A DNA stretch of 64,000 bases from assembly GCF_009647605.1 (NCBI RefSeq), contig NZ_WJIF01000005.1, positions 124,001 through 188,000 on the forward strand. The letters are read 5' to 3'. Source of the stretch: Agromyces agglutinans. Lineage in GTDB: Bacteria > Actinomycetota > Actinomycetes > Actinomycetales > Microbacteriaceae. Of the stretch, positions 32,327 through 41,157 are shown piece by piece; the first letter of the stretch is position 1; the number at the start of each line of letters is the position of its first letter. Under the pieces are notes generated by a model, which was given only the letters and a program-made list of their open reading frames with translations, ran no database searches and was not told the DNA's origin. The translations under genes and the position numbers were made by a program.

Positions 32327-33694
32327 ATGACCGCCGTACCGTTCGATCCCTCCGTCCTCGAGTCGCTGCGCACGTCGGTGCGCGGGCGCGTCGTCCTCCC
32401 CGACGACGCCGACTACGCCGCCGCCCGGCTGCCGTGGAACCTCGCGGTCGAGCAGTGGCCGGCCGCGATCGTCGAGCCCGCCGACGCCGCCGACGTGCAG
32501 GCCGTCCTCCGCATTGCGCGCGAGGCGGGCGCCGGCGTCACGACGCAGCCCAACGGGCACGGCGCGGGCGAGCCCCTCGAGGGGGTCGTCGTCATCCGTC
32601 CGTCCGCCTTCGACGAGATCGTCGTCGACGCCGAGGCGCGCCGGGTGCGCGTGGGCGCGGGGGTGAACTGGGGCCGCGTGCTCAGCGCGCTCGACGGCAC
32701 CGGCCTCATCGCCCTCGCAGGCTCCAACCCCGAGGTCAACGTCGTCGCCCTCGCCATCGGCGGCGGGCAGTCGATGTTCAGCCGCCGCTACGGCCTGACC
32801 GCGCGTTCGATCATCTCCGTCGACCTGATCGATGCCGCCGGCGAGCTCCGCACCGTCACCGACGCCGACGACCCCGAGCTGATGTGGGGGCTCCGCGGCG
32901 GCGGCGGGCTGTTCGGCGTGGTCACTGCGGTCGAACTGGCCCTGCACCCCGGCGAGCAGCTGTTCGGCGGCAGCCTGATGTTCCCGGCCGAAGCCGCCGA
33001 GGCGGTGCTCGAGGCCGGCATCGCGCTCGCGCGCGACGAGCCCGAGCTCGGCCTCGACCTCGGCCTGATGAGCTTCCCCGACGCGCCCGTGCTGCCACCG
33101 CACCTGCGCGGGGCGCGGCTCGCGACCGTCGCCCTCGTGCACGTCGGCGACGAGGCGACCGGTCGCGGCCACGCCGAGCGACTGCTGGCCGCGGCCGAAC
33201 CCGTCGCCGACACGCTCACGGCGTTCACCATCGGCGACCTGGCCGCCGTCGCCGCGGAGCCCGTCGCCCCCATGGCCGCGGCCGACTTCGGCGCCTCGCT
33301 CGACCTGTTCGCCGACGGCTTCGCGCGCGACTTCGTCGAGGCGTTCACCGCCGGCGCCGACGCCGGGCTCACGCGGGCGAGCGTGCGCGCGCTCGGCGGA
33401 GCGATCGCCGAGGAGCTCGGTGCCGACCAGTCGGTCGTCGGCGCCGTGACCGCGAGCGGGCTGCTCTCGAGCGGCGTCGTGCTCGCCGGGCCGCCCATCG
33501 ACGCCGACGCGGCCCTCGCCCCCCTGCGCGAGCTGGCCGAGCGCCACGGCGCGGGCGGCGCGATCCCGACCTTCCTGGGTGCCGGCGCCACCCTCGCCGA
33601 CGCCTACGACCGCGCCGCACTCGACCGGCTCGCCGCCGTCAAGCAGCGCGTCGACCCCGACGGCCTCATCCGCAGCAACCGCCCGCTCTCCTGA
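32327..33694 (+). CDS. FAD-binding oxidoreductase (PCMH/BBE-like)
   Basis: 455 residues. The PCMH-type FAD domain spans about 35-215: PAAIVEPADAADVQAVLRIA, then TTQPNGHGAGEP, where the His may bind FAD covalently, then LIALAGSNPEVNVVALAIGGG. The C-terminal end (VKQRVDPDGLIRSNRPL) is the berberine-bridge (BBE)-like flavin-contact segment. The second cysteine of bicovalent family members is not evident. Such enzymes oxidise sugars or secondary metabolites using O2. GAAAGG lies upstream; the gene appears monocistronic. Confidence 0.88.
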   Translation: MTAVPFDPSVLESLRTSVRGRVVLPDDADYAAARLPWNLAVEQWPAAIVEPADAADVQAVLRIAREAGAGVTTQPNGHGAGEPLEGVVVIRPSAFDEIVVDAEARRVRVGAGVNWGRVLSALDGTGLIALAGSNPEVNVVALAIGGGQSMFSRRYGLTARSIISVDLIDAAGELRTVTDADDPELMWGLRGGGGLFGVVTAVELALHPGEQLFGGSLMFPAEAAEAVLEAGIALARDEPELGLDLGLMSFPDAPVLPPHLRGARLATVALVHVGDEATGRGHAERLLAAAEPVADTLTAFTIGDLAAVAAEPVAPMAAADFGASLDLFADGFARDFVEAFTAGADAGLTRASVRALGGAIAEELGADQSVVGAVTASGLLSSGVVLAGPPIDADAALAPLRELAERHGAGGAIPTFLGAGATLADAYDRAALDRLAAVKQRVDPDGLIRSNRPLS

Positions 33695-33791
33695 ACGATC
33701 GGGCCGCTCACGGGCGGCGCTCGGCTGAACTGCGTCAGACTGGAGGATGCATCCCCCGCGCGAGCCCGCTCGGGGACGACCGGGAGGTACC

Positions 33792-35087
33792 GTGACGCTC
33801 GATCCCACCGCGACGCTCGGCGGCCGGCTGCCCGCGACCCTGCGCGACCAGTTCCCCTACCTCGCGCAGGAGCTCAACGGCCATCCGCTCGCCTACCTCG
33901 ACTCCGCGGCGACGGCCCAGCGCCCGACCGCGGTGCTCGATGCCGAGCGCGCCTACCTCGAACGGTCGAACGCCGCCGTGCACCGTGGCGCGAGCACGCT
34001 CGTGGGCACCTCGACGGGCGCGTTCGAGGAGGCGCGGGCGACCGTCGCGGCCTTCGTCGGCGCCGGCGACCGCGAGATCGTGTGGACCGAGAACGCGACC
34101 GATGCGATCAACCTCGTCGCGCTCGGCATGGCGGATGCCTCGGCCGGCCTCGGCGGCTCGGAGGCCGATGTGTTCGCCCTCCGGCCGGGCGACGAGATCG
34201 TGGTCACCGAGGCCGAGCACCACGCCAACCTCATCCCGTGGCAGCGCCTCGCGGCGAAGACGGGCGCGACCCTGCGCTGGATCCCGGTCGGCGACGACGG
34301 CACGTGGGGCATCGACGACGCGGCATCCGTCATCGGCGATCGCACACGCGTCGTCGCATTCGCGCACGTGTCGAACGTCACGGGCTTCGCCGCGCCCGTC
34401 GCCGACGTCGCCGAGATCGCGCACCGGCACGGCGCGCTCGTCGTGCTCGACGCGTGCCAGTCGGTGCCGCACCGGCCGATCGACTTCGGCGCGCTCGGCG
34501 TGGACTTCGCCGCGTTCTCGGCGCACAAGATGCTCGGGCCGACCGGCATCGGCGTGCTGTACGGCCGCGAGCAGCTGCTCGACGCGCTGCCGCCCGCACG
34601 CACGGGCGGCTCCACGATCACGACGGTGACCATGGAGCGCGCCGAGTTCCTGCCCTCGCCGCACCGGTTCGAAGCGGGCACGCAGCCCGTCTCGCAGGCC
34701 GTTGCCCTGGGCGAGGCCGTGCGCTTCCTCGACGGGCTCGGCATGGGCGGCGTGCACGCGCACGAGGCCGAACTCGCCGAGCTGCTCGTCGACGAGGTCG
34801 CCCGCATTCCCGGCATCCGGCTCGTCGGCCCCCCGCCCGGTGCGCCGCGCGCCGCGCTCGCGAGCGTCGACGTCCCGGGCGTGCACGCGCACGACGTCGG
34901 CCAGTTCCTCGACGCGCAGGGCATCGCGGTGCGCGTGGGCCACCACTGCGCGCAGCCGCTGCACCGCCGGCTGGGCCTACGGGCGACGACGCGCGCGAGC
35001 GCGTACGTCTACACGACGGCCGACGAGATCCGCCGGTACGGGGCCGCCCTCGCCGAGGTGCGCGGCTTCTTCGGGGCCGGCGCATGA
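33792..35087 (+). CDS. sufS: SufS-type cysteine desulfurase
   Basis: About 431 residues, a class II cysteine desulfurase. The PLP lysine is in FSAHKMLGPTGIGVLYG, and the catalytic Cys is in VRVGHHCAQPLHRRLG. I choose the GTG at 33792 because GGGAGG lies four bases upstream; an ATG at 33747 is the alternative. It removes sulfur from cysteine as a persulfide for Fe-S cluster assembly and overlaps sufU, its sulfur acceptor. The sufBCD scaffold genes are not in the window, which is unusual since sufS and sufU usually sit with them. Confidence 0.92.
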   Translation: MTLDPTATLGGRLPATLRDQFPYLAQELNGHPLAYLDSAATAQRPTAVLDAERAYLERSNAAVHRGASTLVGTSTGAFEEARATVAAFVGAGDREIVWTENATDAINLVALGMADASAGLGGSEADVFALRPGDEIVVTEAEHHANLIPWQRLAAKTGATLRWIPVGDDGTWGIDDAASVIGDRTRVVAFAHVSNVTGFAAPVADVAEIAHRHGALVVLDACQSVPHRPIDFGALGVDFAAFSAHKMLGPTGIGVLYGREQLLDALPPARTGGSTITTVTMERAEFLPSPHRFEAGTQPVSQAVALGEAVRFLDGLGMGGVHAHEAELAELLVDEVARIPGIRLVGPPPGAPRAALASVDVPGVHAHDVGQFLDAQGIAVRVGHHCAQPLHRRLGLRATTRASAYVYTTADEIRRYGAALAEVRGFFGAGA

Positions 35088-35536
35088 GCGACCTGTCGGG
35101 CCTCTACCAGGAGCTGATCCTCGACCACTCGCGCCGGCGCGTGGGCGACGGCGAGCTCGCCGACCCGCACGCGAGCCACCACGAGTTGAACCCGACCTGC
35201 GGCGACGAGATCACCCTCGCCATCCGCCTCGACGAGTCCGGATCCACGATCGAGCGCATCGGCTGGACCGGCGACGGATGCAGCATCTCGATGGCCTCCG
35301 CCTCGGCGCTGACCGAGCTCGCCACCGGCGCGGAGGTCGAGCAGGTTCGCCGCCTCGTCGACGCGTTCCGCACCATGATGCGCTCCAAGGGCGCCGGCGA
35401 GGCCGACGAAGAGTTGCTCGGTGACGCCGTCGCGTTCCACGGCGTCTCGAAGTACGTGATGCGCGTGAAATGCGCGATGCTCGCGTGGGTCGCGCTCGAG
35501 GCGTGCGTGGCATCCGCGACCGCGCGCGACGCCTAG
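35084..35536 (+). CDS. sufU: SufU-type zinc sulfurtransferase
   Basis: 150 residues. The three conserved cysteines are in NPTCGDE, GDGCSIS and VKCAMLAW, and the SufU-specific insertion between the second and third is present. Like B. subtilis SufU it should bind Zn2+ and take persulfide sulfur from SufS. ATGA overlap with sufS shows translational coupling. Confidence 0.92.
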   Translation: MSDLSGLYQELILDHSRRRVGDGELADPHASHHELNPTCGDEITLAIRLDESGSTIERIGWTGDGCSISMASASALTELATGAEVEQVRRLVDAFRTMMRSKGAGEADEELLGDAVAFHGVSKYVMRVKCAMLAWVALEACVASATARDA

Positions 35537-35580
35537 GCTCGAATCACCGCCCCCGTCCCCGCTTCCAGGAGGAGCCCGCC

Positions 35581-36855
35581 ATGAGCGATGCCACCGCACT
35601 CGACGTCTTCGACCGTCGCGAGTCCGAGGTCCGCGGATACGTCCGCGCGTTCCCCACCGTCTTCGACCGCGCGACGGGTTCGACGCTCGTCGACGCCGAC
35701 GGGCGCGAGTACCTCGACTTCTTCGCCGGTGCGGGCGTGCTGAACTACGGCCACAACAACCCGGTGTTCACCCGGGCGCTCGTCGAGTACCTCGAGCGCG
35801 ACGGCATCATCCACGGCCTCGACATGGCGACCAGCGCGAAGCGCGCGTTCATCGAGGCGTTCGAGCGCCTCGTGCTCGAGCCGCGCGGGCTCGACCACAA
35901 GCTGCAGTTCACGGGTCCGACCGGCGCCAACGCGGTCGAGGCCGCGCTCAAGGTCGCCCGTCAGGCGACGGGCCGCACGAGCGTGGTGGCGTTCACGAAC
36001 GCGTTCCACGGACTCAGCCTCGGCGCGCTCTCGGCGACCGGCAACAGCCACTACCGCGGCGCCGCGGGCGTGCCGCTCGGCGACGTCGCGCGCCTGCCCT
36101 ACGACGGGTACCTCGGTGAAGGGGTCGACACGCTCGACCTGTTCGAGAAGATGCTCGACGACTCGGGCTCAGGGCTCGACCTGCCGGCGGCGGTCATCGT
36201 CGAGGCGGTGCAGGGCGAGGGCGGCATCAACGTCGCGAGCGTGCCGTGGCTGCAGCGGCTGCGCGCGATCACCGAGCAGCGCGGCATCCTGCTGATCCTC
36301 GACGAGATCCAGTCGGGCATCGGCCGCACGGGTCACTTCTTCGCGTTCGAGGCCGCGGGCATCGTGCCCGACCTCGTGACCGTGTCGAAGTCGATCTCGG
36401 GCTCGGGGCTGCCGATGTCGCTCGTGCTGCTGCGCCCCGAGGTCGACGTGTGGGAGCCCGGTGCGCACACGGGCACCTTCCGCGGCAACAACCTCGCGTT
36501 CGTCTCGGCGCGCGCCGCACTCGAGACGTACTGGCGGGACTCGGCGCTCGTCGACGACGTCGCCCGCAAGTCGGCGCTACTGTTCGGCGAACTCGAGCAG
36601 ATCGCCGCGGCCCACCCCGGGCTCGGGTTCGTGGTGCGCGGCCGCGGCCTCATGGTCGGCCTCGCCTGCGACGCCGACCGCACGCTCGCCGGGCGGATCT
36701 CGAAGGCCGCGTTCGAGCGCGGGCTCGTCATCGAGACGTCGGGCGCGTTCGACGAGGTGCTGAAGTTCCTGCCCGCGCTGACGATCACCGACGAGGAGCT
36801 CACGCGCGGTCTCGCGATCGTGCGCGAGAGCCTCGACGCGGTGCTCGCCGGCTGA
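35581..36855 (+). CDS. EctB-like diaminobutyrate-2-oxoglutarate aminotransferase, orphan
   Basis: 424 residues, class III PLP aminotransferase. The start MSDATALDVFDRRESEVRGY and GVLNYGHNNPVFTRALVEYL closely resemble EctB. The PLP lysine is in LVTVSKSISGSGLPMSLVLL and the phosphate loop in LQFTGPTGANAVEAALKVAR. CCAGGAGGAG precedes the ATG at 35581. EctB makes L-2,4-diaminobutyrate from aspartate semialdehyde and glutamate. No ectA or ectC is nearby. Because many Microbacteriaceae have diaminobutyrate in their peptidoglycan, a cell-wall role is more likely than ectoine synthesis; that is inference. Confidence 0.88.
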   Translation: MSDATALDVFDRRESEVRGYVRAFPTVFDRATGSTLVDADGREYLDFFAGAGVLNYGHNNPVFTRALVEYLERDGIIHGLDMATSAKRAFIEAFERLVLEPRGLDHKLQFTGPTGANAVEAALKVARQATGRTSVVAFTNAFHGLSLGALSATGNSHYRGAAGVPLGDVARLPYDGYLGEGVDTLDLFEKMLDDSGSGLDLPAAVIVEAVQGEGGINVASVPWLQRLRAITEQRGILLILDEIQSGIGRTGHFFAFEAAGIVPDLVTVSKSISGSGLPMSLVLLRPEVDVWEPGAHTGTFRGNNLAFVSARAALETYWRDSALVDDVARKSALLFGELEQIAAAHPGLGFVVRGRGLMVGLACDADRTLAGRISKAAFERGLVIETSGAFDEVLKFLPALTITDEELTRGLAIVRESLDAVLAG

Positions 36856-36859
36856 GCAC

Positions 36860-37261
36860 ATGACCGGCGGCGCTCGCGAGGCCTCCCGTCCGCGGGTGCT
36901 CGGCCCGACGGTCGACGACCAGACCCGGTGCGTGCACTACCGCACCGAGCTCGACATCGTCGCGATCCGCTTCGCGTGCTGCGGCGAGTACTACCCGTGC
37001 CATCGCTGCCATGCCGCTGAGGCCGGCCATCCGGCTGCGCAATGGCCGCTCGACCGACGCGGCGAGCGCGCGGTGCTGTGCGGGGCGTGCGGCACCGAGC
37101 TCACGATCGACGAGTACCTCGCGACCGAGGTGTGCACGGCCTGCTCGGCACCGTTCAACCCCGGCTGCGCGCTGCACGCGCACCTCTACTTCGAGGTGGC
37201 GCCTACTCCCGCGCCAGCCGCCGCAGCAGGCTCGCGAGCGTCGCCTGCTCCTCGCGCGTGA
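36860..37261 (+). CDS. CHY-type zinc finger protein
   Basis: 133 residues. TRCVHYRTELDIVAIRFACCGEYYPCHRCH, then LCGACGTELTIDEYLATEVCTAC is the full CHY zinc-finger Cys/His pattern (compare yeast Hot13, which affects zinc in mitochondrial intermembrane proteins). The last 20 residues are Pro/Ala-rich and are encoded antisense to the end of the marR gene (59 bp overlap). It is four bases after the EctB-like gene, so probably co-transcribed with it. Role unknown. Confidence 0.82.
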   Translation: MTGGAREASRPRVLGPTVDDQTRCVHYRTELDIVAIRFACCGEYYPCHRCHAAEAGHPAAQWPLDRRGERAVLCGACGTELTIDEYLATEVCTACSAPFNPGCALHAHLYFEVAPTPAPAAAAGSRASPAPRA

Positions 37262-37703
37262 GCCCTCGCAGCTCCTCGGACTCGCGCTCGGCGAGGCTGC
37301 GCATCGCGTCGTCGACGCGGGTCGCCCCCTCGGCGGTGATGCGCACGAGCACGCTGCGCCCGTCGCGCGGGTTGGGCCGCCGTTCGACGAGCCCGCGCCG
37401 CACGAGGTTGTCGAGGCGGTTCGACATCGCGGCACTGCCGATCATGGTCGCCGAGATGAGCTGCGCGGGGCTGAGTTCGTGCGGGGGCTCCTCGCGCCGG
37501 AGCGCCGCGAGCACGTCGAACTCCCACGCGGCAAGGCCCGCGCCGCTGAACGCGCTCGCACGCAGACGCGCCAGCCGGTTCGCGGCGCGGCGCAGCCGCG
37601 ACATGACGTCGAGCGGCGTCAGGTCGACGTCGGGCAGCCGGCGCGACCACGCGTCGATGAGCAGGTCGACCTCGTCGTCGCGGCGGTCGGCCGCGGGCGA
37701 CAT
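37203..37703 (-). CDS. MarR-family regulator
   Basis: About 166 residues. The winged helix reads LAAWEFDVLAALRREEPPHELSPAQLISATMIGSAAMSNRLDNLVRRGLVERRPNPRDGR, a standard MarR domain. The start overlaps the hydrolase stop (TGATG); a GTG three bases earlier is equivalent. Transcribed with the upstream alpha/beta hydrolase, it may respond to the hydrolase substrate. Confidence 0.9.
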   Translation of the reverse strand: MSPAADRRDDEVDLLIDAWSRRLPDVDLTPLDVMSRLRRAANRLARLRASAFSGAGLAAWEFDVLAALRREEPPHELSPAQLISATMIGSAAMSNRLDNLVRRGLVERRPNPRDGRSVLVRITAEGATRVDDAMRSLAERESEELRGLTREEQATLASLLRRLARE

Positions 37704-38503
37704 CACTGCGTCTCCGCGAGGAACTCGAGCGCCGCGCGCCGAAAGTCCCGGGAGCCCGGCGCGTTGAAGTGGTGCCGGCCCGGCAGTTCCACGAATCGGC
37801 CGGCGGGGGTGGCCTCGGCCAGCACCCTCGACTGCGCCAGGATCGCGTCTTCACTTCCCGTCGCGAACAGCACGGGCTGGCGCGGGGGGTCGGCGGGATC
37901 GGGGTCGGCGTCGCCGAGCGCCATGCCCTCGGCGAGCGCGACGAGCGAGAGCAGGTCGTTGCCGCCCACCCGGCTCGCGAGGGTCAGGTAGTTCTGCGTG
38001 ACCCGGTCTTCGACCGGGGTGCCGTGCTCGGCGAAGGCGCGAACCTGGTCGAGTTGCAGGCGGGCGAGCGGCCGGCCGTCGGGGATGCCGCCGAGCACGG
38101 CCCGCGTGACCCGGTGCGGCGCCTGCACGGCGACCTGCCAGCCGACGCGCGCGCCCAGCGAGTAGCCGACGTACCGAACCTGGTCGACGAGGTAGGTGTC
38201 GAGCACGATGACGAGGTCCTCGACGAGCTGGTCCATCGCGTACTCGTCGGCGACGTGCGGCTTGTCGCTCGCGCCGTGTCCGAGCTGGTCGACGCCGAGC
38301 ACCCGGTAGCCGGCCCGCGTCAGGTCGCGGACCCACCCGGTGTTCACCCAGTTGTCGCGACAGCTCGAGGCGAACCCGTGCACGCACAGCACGGTCGGCG
38401 CGTCCTCGTCGCCCCACGAGTAGGTGGCGAGGCGCCGACCCTCGGCCGACATGACGTACTGCGGCGACGGCATCCGGGTCAGCGCGGGCAGCGAGGCATC
38501 CAT
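37703..38503 (-). CDS. Alpha/beta-fold hydrolase
   Basis: 266 residues. The oxyanion region is LCVHGFASSCRDNW, the nucleophile elbow VGYSLGARVGW (Ser), the acid is near ATGSEDAIL, and the final His is in LPGRHHFNAPG. The start is ATG 38503; ATG 38512 is also in frame but its ribosome site is too close. It forms an operon with the MarR gene. Family members include esterases, haloperoxidases and epoxide hydrolases; substrate unknown. Confidence 0.87.
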   Translation of the reverse strand: MDASLPALTRMPSPQYVMSAEGRRLATYSWGDEDAPTVLCVHGFASSCRDNWVNTGWVRDLTRAGYRVLGVDQLGHGASDKPHVADEYAMDQLVEDLVIVLDTYLVDQVRYVGYSLGARVGWQVAVQAPHRVTRAVLGGIPDGRPLARLQLDQVRAFAEHGTPVEDRVTQNYLTLASRVGGNDLLSLVALAEGMALGDADPDPADPPRQPVLFATGSEDAILAQSRVLAEATPAGRFVELPGRHHFNAPGSRDFRRAALEFLAETQ

Positions 38504-38670
38504 GCGCGCCATTCTTCCGCGTTCGGATGCCTCGCGCTCGACCCGCACGGATCGCGACCGGTCTGCGCGGGATCGGCAGGGGGTTGAAGTACGCATGCGC
38601 GTGGGGTTGGCTTGAGGCAGTGACGGCCTCCCGGCCGCATGGGTCGCCGGGGACACCGTCGAGGAGCATG

Positions 38671-39363
38671 ATGGGCGACGGCTTCGTGGAAGCCTTGGAA
38701 CAGCTGGAGCGTTCCGAGCGGAATGCGCAATTGAGCGGCCCGTTCCTCGAGATCCTCCCGGTGAGCGGTGCGGCGGTGTCGACGCTCGGCGATCTCCTCG
38801 GCAGCGAGACCCTCTCGGCGACGAACCCCGAGGCCGCCAAGCTCGACGAAGTGCAGTTCGACCTCGGCGAGGGGCCCTGCTGGGAAGCCCTCGCGACCGC
38901 GCGCCCCGTCGAGGAGCCCGACGTCCTGCGAAGCGTGCGATGGCCCGCATTCACCGAGGCCATCCGCGAGCTTCCGGTGCGATCGCTGTTCGCCTTCCCG
39001 TTGGTCGTGGGCTCGTTGCGGATCGGGGCGATCGACCTCTACTCGGCGACCCCGATGACGCTCGAGGAGATCGACGCGCGACGGGCCGTCGAGATGGCGA
39101 AGATCGTGAGCCGGCGTGTGCTGCAGCGCGCGCTGGCCGAGGTCGGCGGCGAGTACGCCGAGGATGCCGGGAACATCCACTCCCGCCGGGTCGTGCACCA
39201 GGCGACGGGCATCGTGGTCGCGCAACTGCGCGTGCCCCCCGAAGACGCCCGCCTCGTGATCCACGGCCACGCGTTCGCGACGTCGCGTTCGGTGAAGGAG
39301 GTGGCGACCGACCTCGTCGAGGGCCGGCTCGACTTCTCGGTTCAGGAGGCCGGCGATGCCTGA
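38671..39363 (+). CDS. GAF-ANTAR domain regulator 1
   Basis: About 230 residues. A GAF domain (about 20-160; FDLGEGPCWEALATARPV, LPVRSLFAFPLVVGSLRIGAIDLYS) is followed by an ANTAR RNA-binding domain (HSRRVVHQATGIVVAQLRVPPEDARLVIHGHAFATSRSVKEVATDLVEG). ANTAR proteins bind paired RNA hairpins to prevent termination. GAGGAG lies upstream of ATG 38668/38671; the second gives better spacing. A longer GTG start at 38620 is possible. Its end overlaps the second GAF-ANTAR gene by eight bases. Confidence 0.82.
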   Translation: MGDGFVEALEQLERSERNAQLSGPFLEILPVSGAAVSTLGDLLGSETLSATNPEAAKLDEVQFDLGEGPCWEALATARPVEEPDVLRSVRWPAFTEAIRELPVRSLFAFPLVVGSLRIGAIDLYSATPMTLEEIDARRAVEMAKIVSRRVLQRALAEVGGEYAEDAGNIHSRRVVHQATGIVVAQLRVPPEDARLVIHGHAFATSRSVKEVATDLVEGRLDFSVQEAGDA

Positions 39364-40069
39364 GACGATGCGCGACACCCGCGTGGTGCAGACCTTCGCC
39401 AAGCTCGCAGACACGCTCGTCGTGGGCTACGACGTCGTCGACCTGCTCCAGGTGCTCGTCGACTCGTGCCGCGACCTGCTCGACACCGACGCCGCGGGCA
39501 TCCTGCTCGCCGACGCGACGGGCGAGCTCGAGCTCGTGGCATCCACCAGCGAGGCGACGCGCATCGTCGAGATGATGCAGCTGGGCGCGGAGGCCGGCCC
39601 GTGCATCGAGTGCTACCGCAGCGGCCGCGCGGTCACGATGCCCGACATCTCGGCGTCTCCGGCCGGGTGGGCACGCTTCCGCGACGCCGCGCTCGAGCAG
39701 GGCTTCGCCTCGATGACCGCGATCCCCCTGCGCCTGCGCGAGACGACGATCGGCACGCTGAACCTGTTGCGCGCCGGCCTCGGCGAGCTCGGCCCGGACG
39801 ACCATGCGACCGCGCAGGCGTTCGCGGACGTCGCGACCATCGGCATCGTCCACGAGCGGGCGCTCCGCGAGAGCCTGGTCGTGCAGGAGCAACTGCAGGG
39901 TGCGCTCAACAGCCGGATCGTCATCGAGCAGGCGAAGGGCGTCGTCTCGTACACGAACCAGGTCGACATGGACGAGGCGTTCCGGATGATCCGCCACCGC
40001 TCGAAGGCGTCGCAGACGCCGATCACCGAGATCGCCCGGCAGATCGTCGAGCTTCGCCTGCAGCTCTGA
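39356..40069 (+). CDS. GAF-ANTAR domain regulator 2
   Basis: 237 residues. GAF domain about 20-165 (VDLLQVLVDSCRDLLDTDAAGILLAD, EAGPCIECYRSGRAVTMPDI, MTAIPLRLRETTIGTLNLLR), ANTAR domain about 180-235 (QLQGALNSRIVIEQAKGVVSYTNQVDMDEAFRMIRHRSKASQTPITEIARQIVE). It overlaps the preceding paralogue by eight bases. Both domains are intact, so the pair may form a heteromer or respond to two signals. Targets are unknown; no obvious paired hairpins precede nearby genes. Confidence 0.87.
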   Translation: MPETMRDTRVVQTFAKLADTLVVGYDVVDLLQVLVDSCRDLLDTDAAGILLADATGELELVASTSEATRIVEMMQLGAEAGPCIECYRSGRAVTMPDISASPAGWARFRDAALEQGFASMTAIPLRLRETTIGTLNLLRAGLGELGPDDHATAQAFADVATIGIVHERALRESLVVQEQLQGALNSRIVIEQAKGVVSYTNQVDMDEAFRMIRHRSKASQTPITEIARQIVELRLQL

Positions 40070-40155
40070 TCGGCGGATGCGAAACGGAGCACCACCAGCC
40101 GGTGAGTACGGCGCTCCACCCGTTGTCAACCCCGCGCACCGTCGGATGGCCTCGG

Positions 40156-40161
40156 TAGAAT
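40156..40161 (+). promoter_or_regulatory. -10 box before the small unknown gene
   Basis: TAGAAT in the context GGTAGAATCGACG lies about 60 bases upstream of the gene at 40224. The same 13-base context occurs on the opposite strand upstream of the HelR-like gene (around 58268-58256). No -35 at standard distance is clear. Confidence 0.45.
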
Positions 40162-40223
40162 CGACGTGTTGCCACAGACCCGGGTGACGCCGAATCCTGA
40201 ATCGTCGACCCTCGGTGTGTGCC

Positions 40224-40589
40224 ATGAAAGTCCTGACCAACGGAACCGGTTCCTTCGTGACCGGCACGGAGATCGCCGACGCGGTCATGAACTACGCGAT
40301 GGTGCTGCAGCGCCAGCAGGCGGTCGACCTGGTGAGCATCCCGGTCGTCGTCGCGAACGGCGAGGTGGAGCACGCCGACCTCCTCGTCGGCTGGCAGACC
40401 GGCACCGCGGCCGTCACGACGGCCGAGCGCGGCGACGGCGAACTGGTGGAGATCGACACCATCGTCGGCCTCTACGAGCGCGCGAGCCGCTCGGGCGTGG
40501 CGCGCGCGGTCCCGTTCACCGAGGAGGAACTCGCGGAGGGCGGCTGGTCGATGCTCGACGAGTACGGACAGGAGCCGCTCGGGCCGTAG
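40224..40589 (+). CDS. Small conserved-looking protein of unknown function
   Basis: 121 residues. It starts MKVLTNGTGSFVTGTEIADAVMNYAMVLQ, then a beta-rich middle (VVVANGEVEHADLLVGWQTGTAAVTTAE) and an acidic end (FTEEELAEGGWSMLDEYG). No signal peptide, membrane helix or known motif. I do not recognise it. It follows the GAF-ANTAR pair and precedes the DUF7882 gene; both small genes have their own upstream signals, so the three are not clearly one operon. Confidence 0.75.
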   Translation: MKVLTNGTGSFVTGTEIADAVMNYAMVLQRQQAVDLVSIPVVVANGEVEHADLLVGWQTGTAAVTTAERGDGELVEIDTIVGLYERASRSGVARAVPFTEEELAEGGWSMLDEYGQEPLGP

Positions 40590-40687
40590 GCGCGGGTCGG
40601 CCCTATAACCCGCACCGAAGGCGTCCACAACTCCCTTGCCGCGTCCCCACCCGTGCGGGAGCCTGAAGTGACCGAGGAGGTGGCGAG

Positions 40688-41116
40688 ATGGGAACGCTGC
40701 AGTACGACGGCGTGTTGATCGAGTTCGACGACCGGGTGCTCGCCCACCTGCAGCTCGTGATCGTGCAGAAGCTCCGCCGCAACGAGAGCTTCGTGATGTC
40801 GTGGCGTGACGCGCAGGAGACCGGCAACGGCCACAGCTCGGTCTGGGTGCATCCGGCGCAGAACCTGTACTTCAAGTTCTCCGGCGGGCGGCATCCGGCC
40901 ATCAACCGCGACTGGCTGGAGCAGTTGATGGAGTCGGCCAACAGCGCTCGGGGCCTGGTGATCACCGCTGAGCCCGACTCGGCCGCGTCGGGACCGGTGC
41001 GGCCGGCGACGTCGCCGGGTGCGTCGCGCCGGCCGGCCGTACCGCCGCAGGCCAAGGCGGATCTGAACGTGCGGCCGGGCGAGGATCCGCCGGTCGCCGA
41101 GTTCGGCGAGCACTGA
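40688..41116 (+). CDS. DUF7882-type small protein
   Basis: 142 residues. The core (about 5-90) reads VLIEFDDRVLAHLQLVIVQKLRRNESFVMSW, SVWVHPAQNLYFKFSGG and INRDWLEQLMESANSARGL, a pattern I associate with a Microbacteriaceae-specific family (DUF7882, sometimes mislabelled ATP-dependent DNA ligase). The remaining 50 residues are disordered Pro/Ala-rich sequence. GAGGAGGTGGCGAG precedes the ATG. Function unknown; no ligase motif is present. Confidence 0.8.
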   Translation: MGTLQYDGVLIEFDDRVLAHLQLVIVQKLRRNESFVMSWRDAQETGNGHSSVWVHPAQNLYFKFSGGRHPAINRDWLEQLMESANSARGLVITAEPDSAASGPVRPATSPGASRRPAVPPQAKADLNVRPGEDPPVAEFGEH

Positions 41117-41157
41117 GGCGAGGCCAGGCTCGGCCGGCTCAGCCGTCGCGGCACCGC

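Noticed and set aside
33747-33791. ATG 33747 as sufS start
   Set aside because: The residues MHPPREPARGRPGG are not family-like, and GGGAGG is placed ideally for the GTG at 33792.
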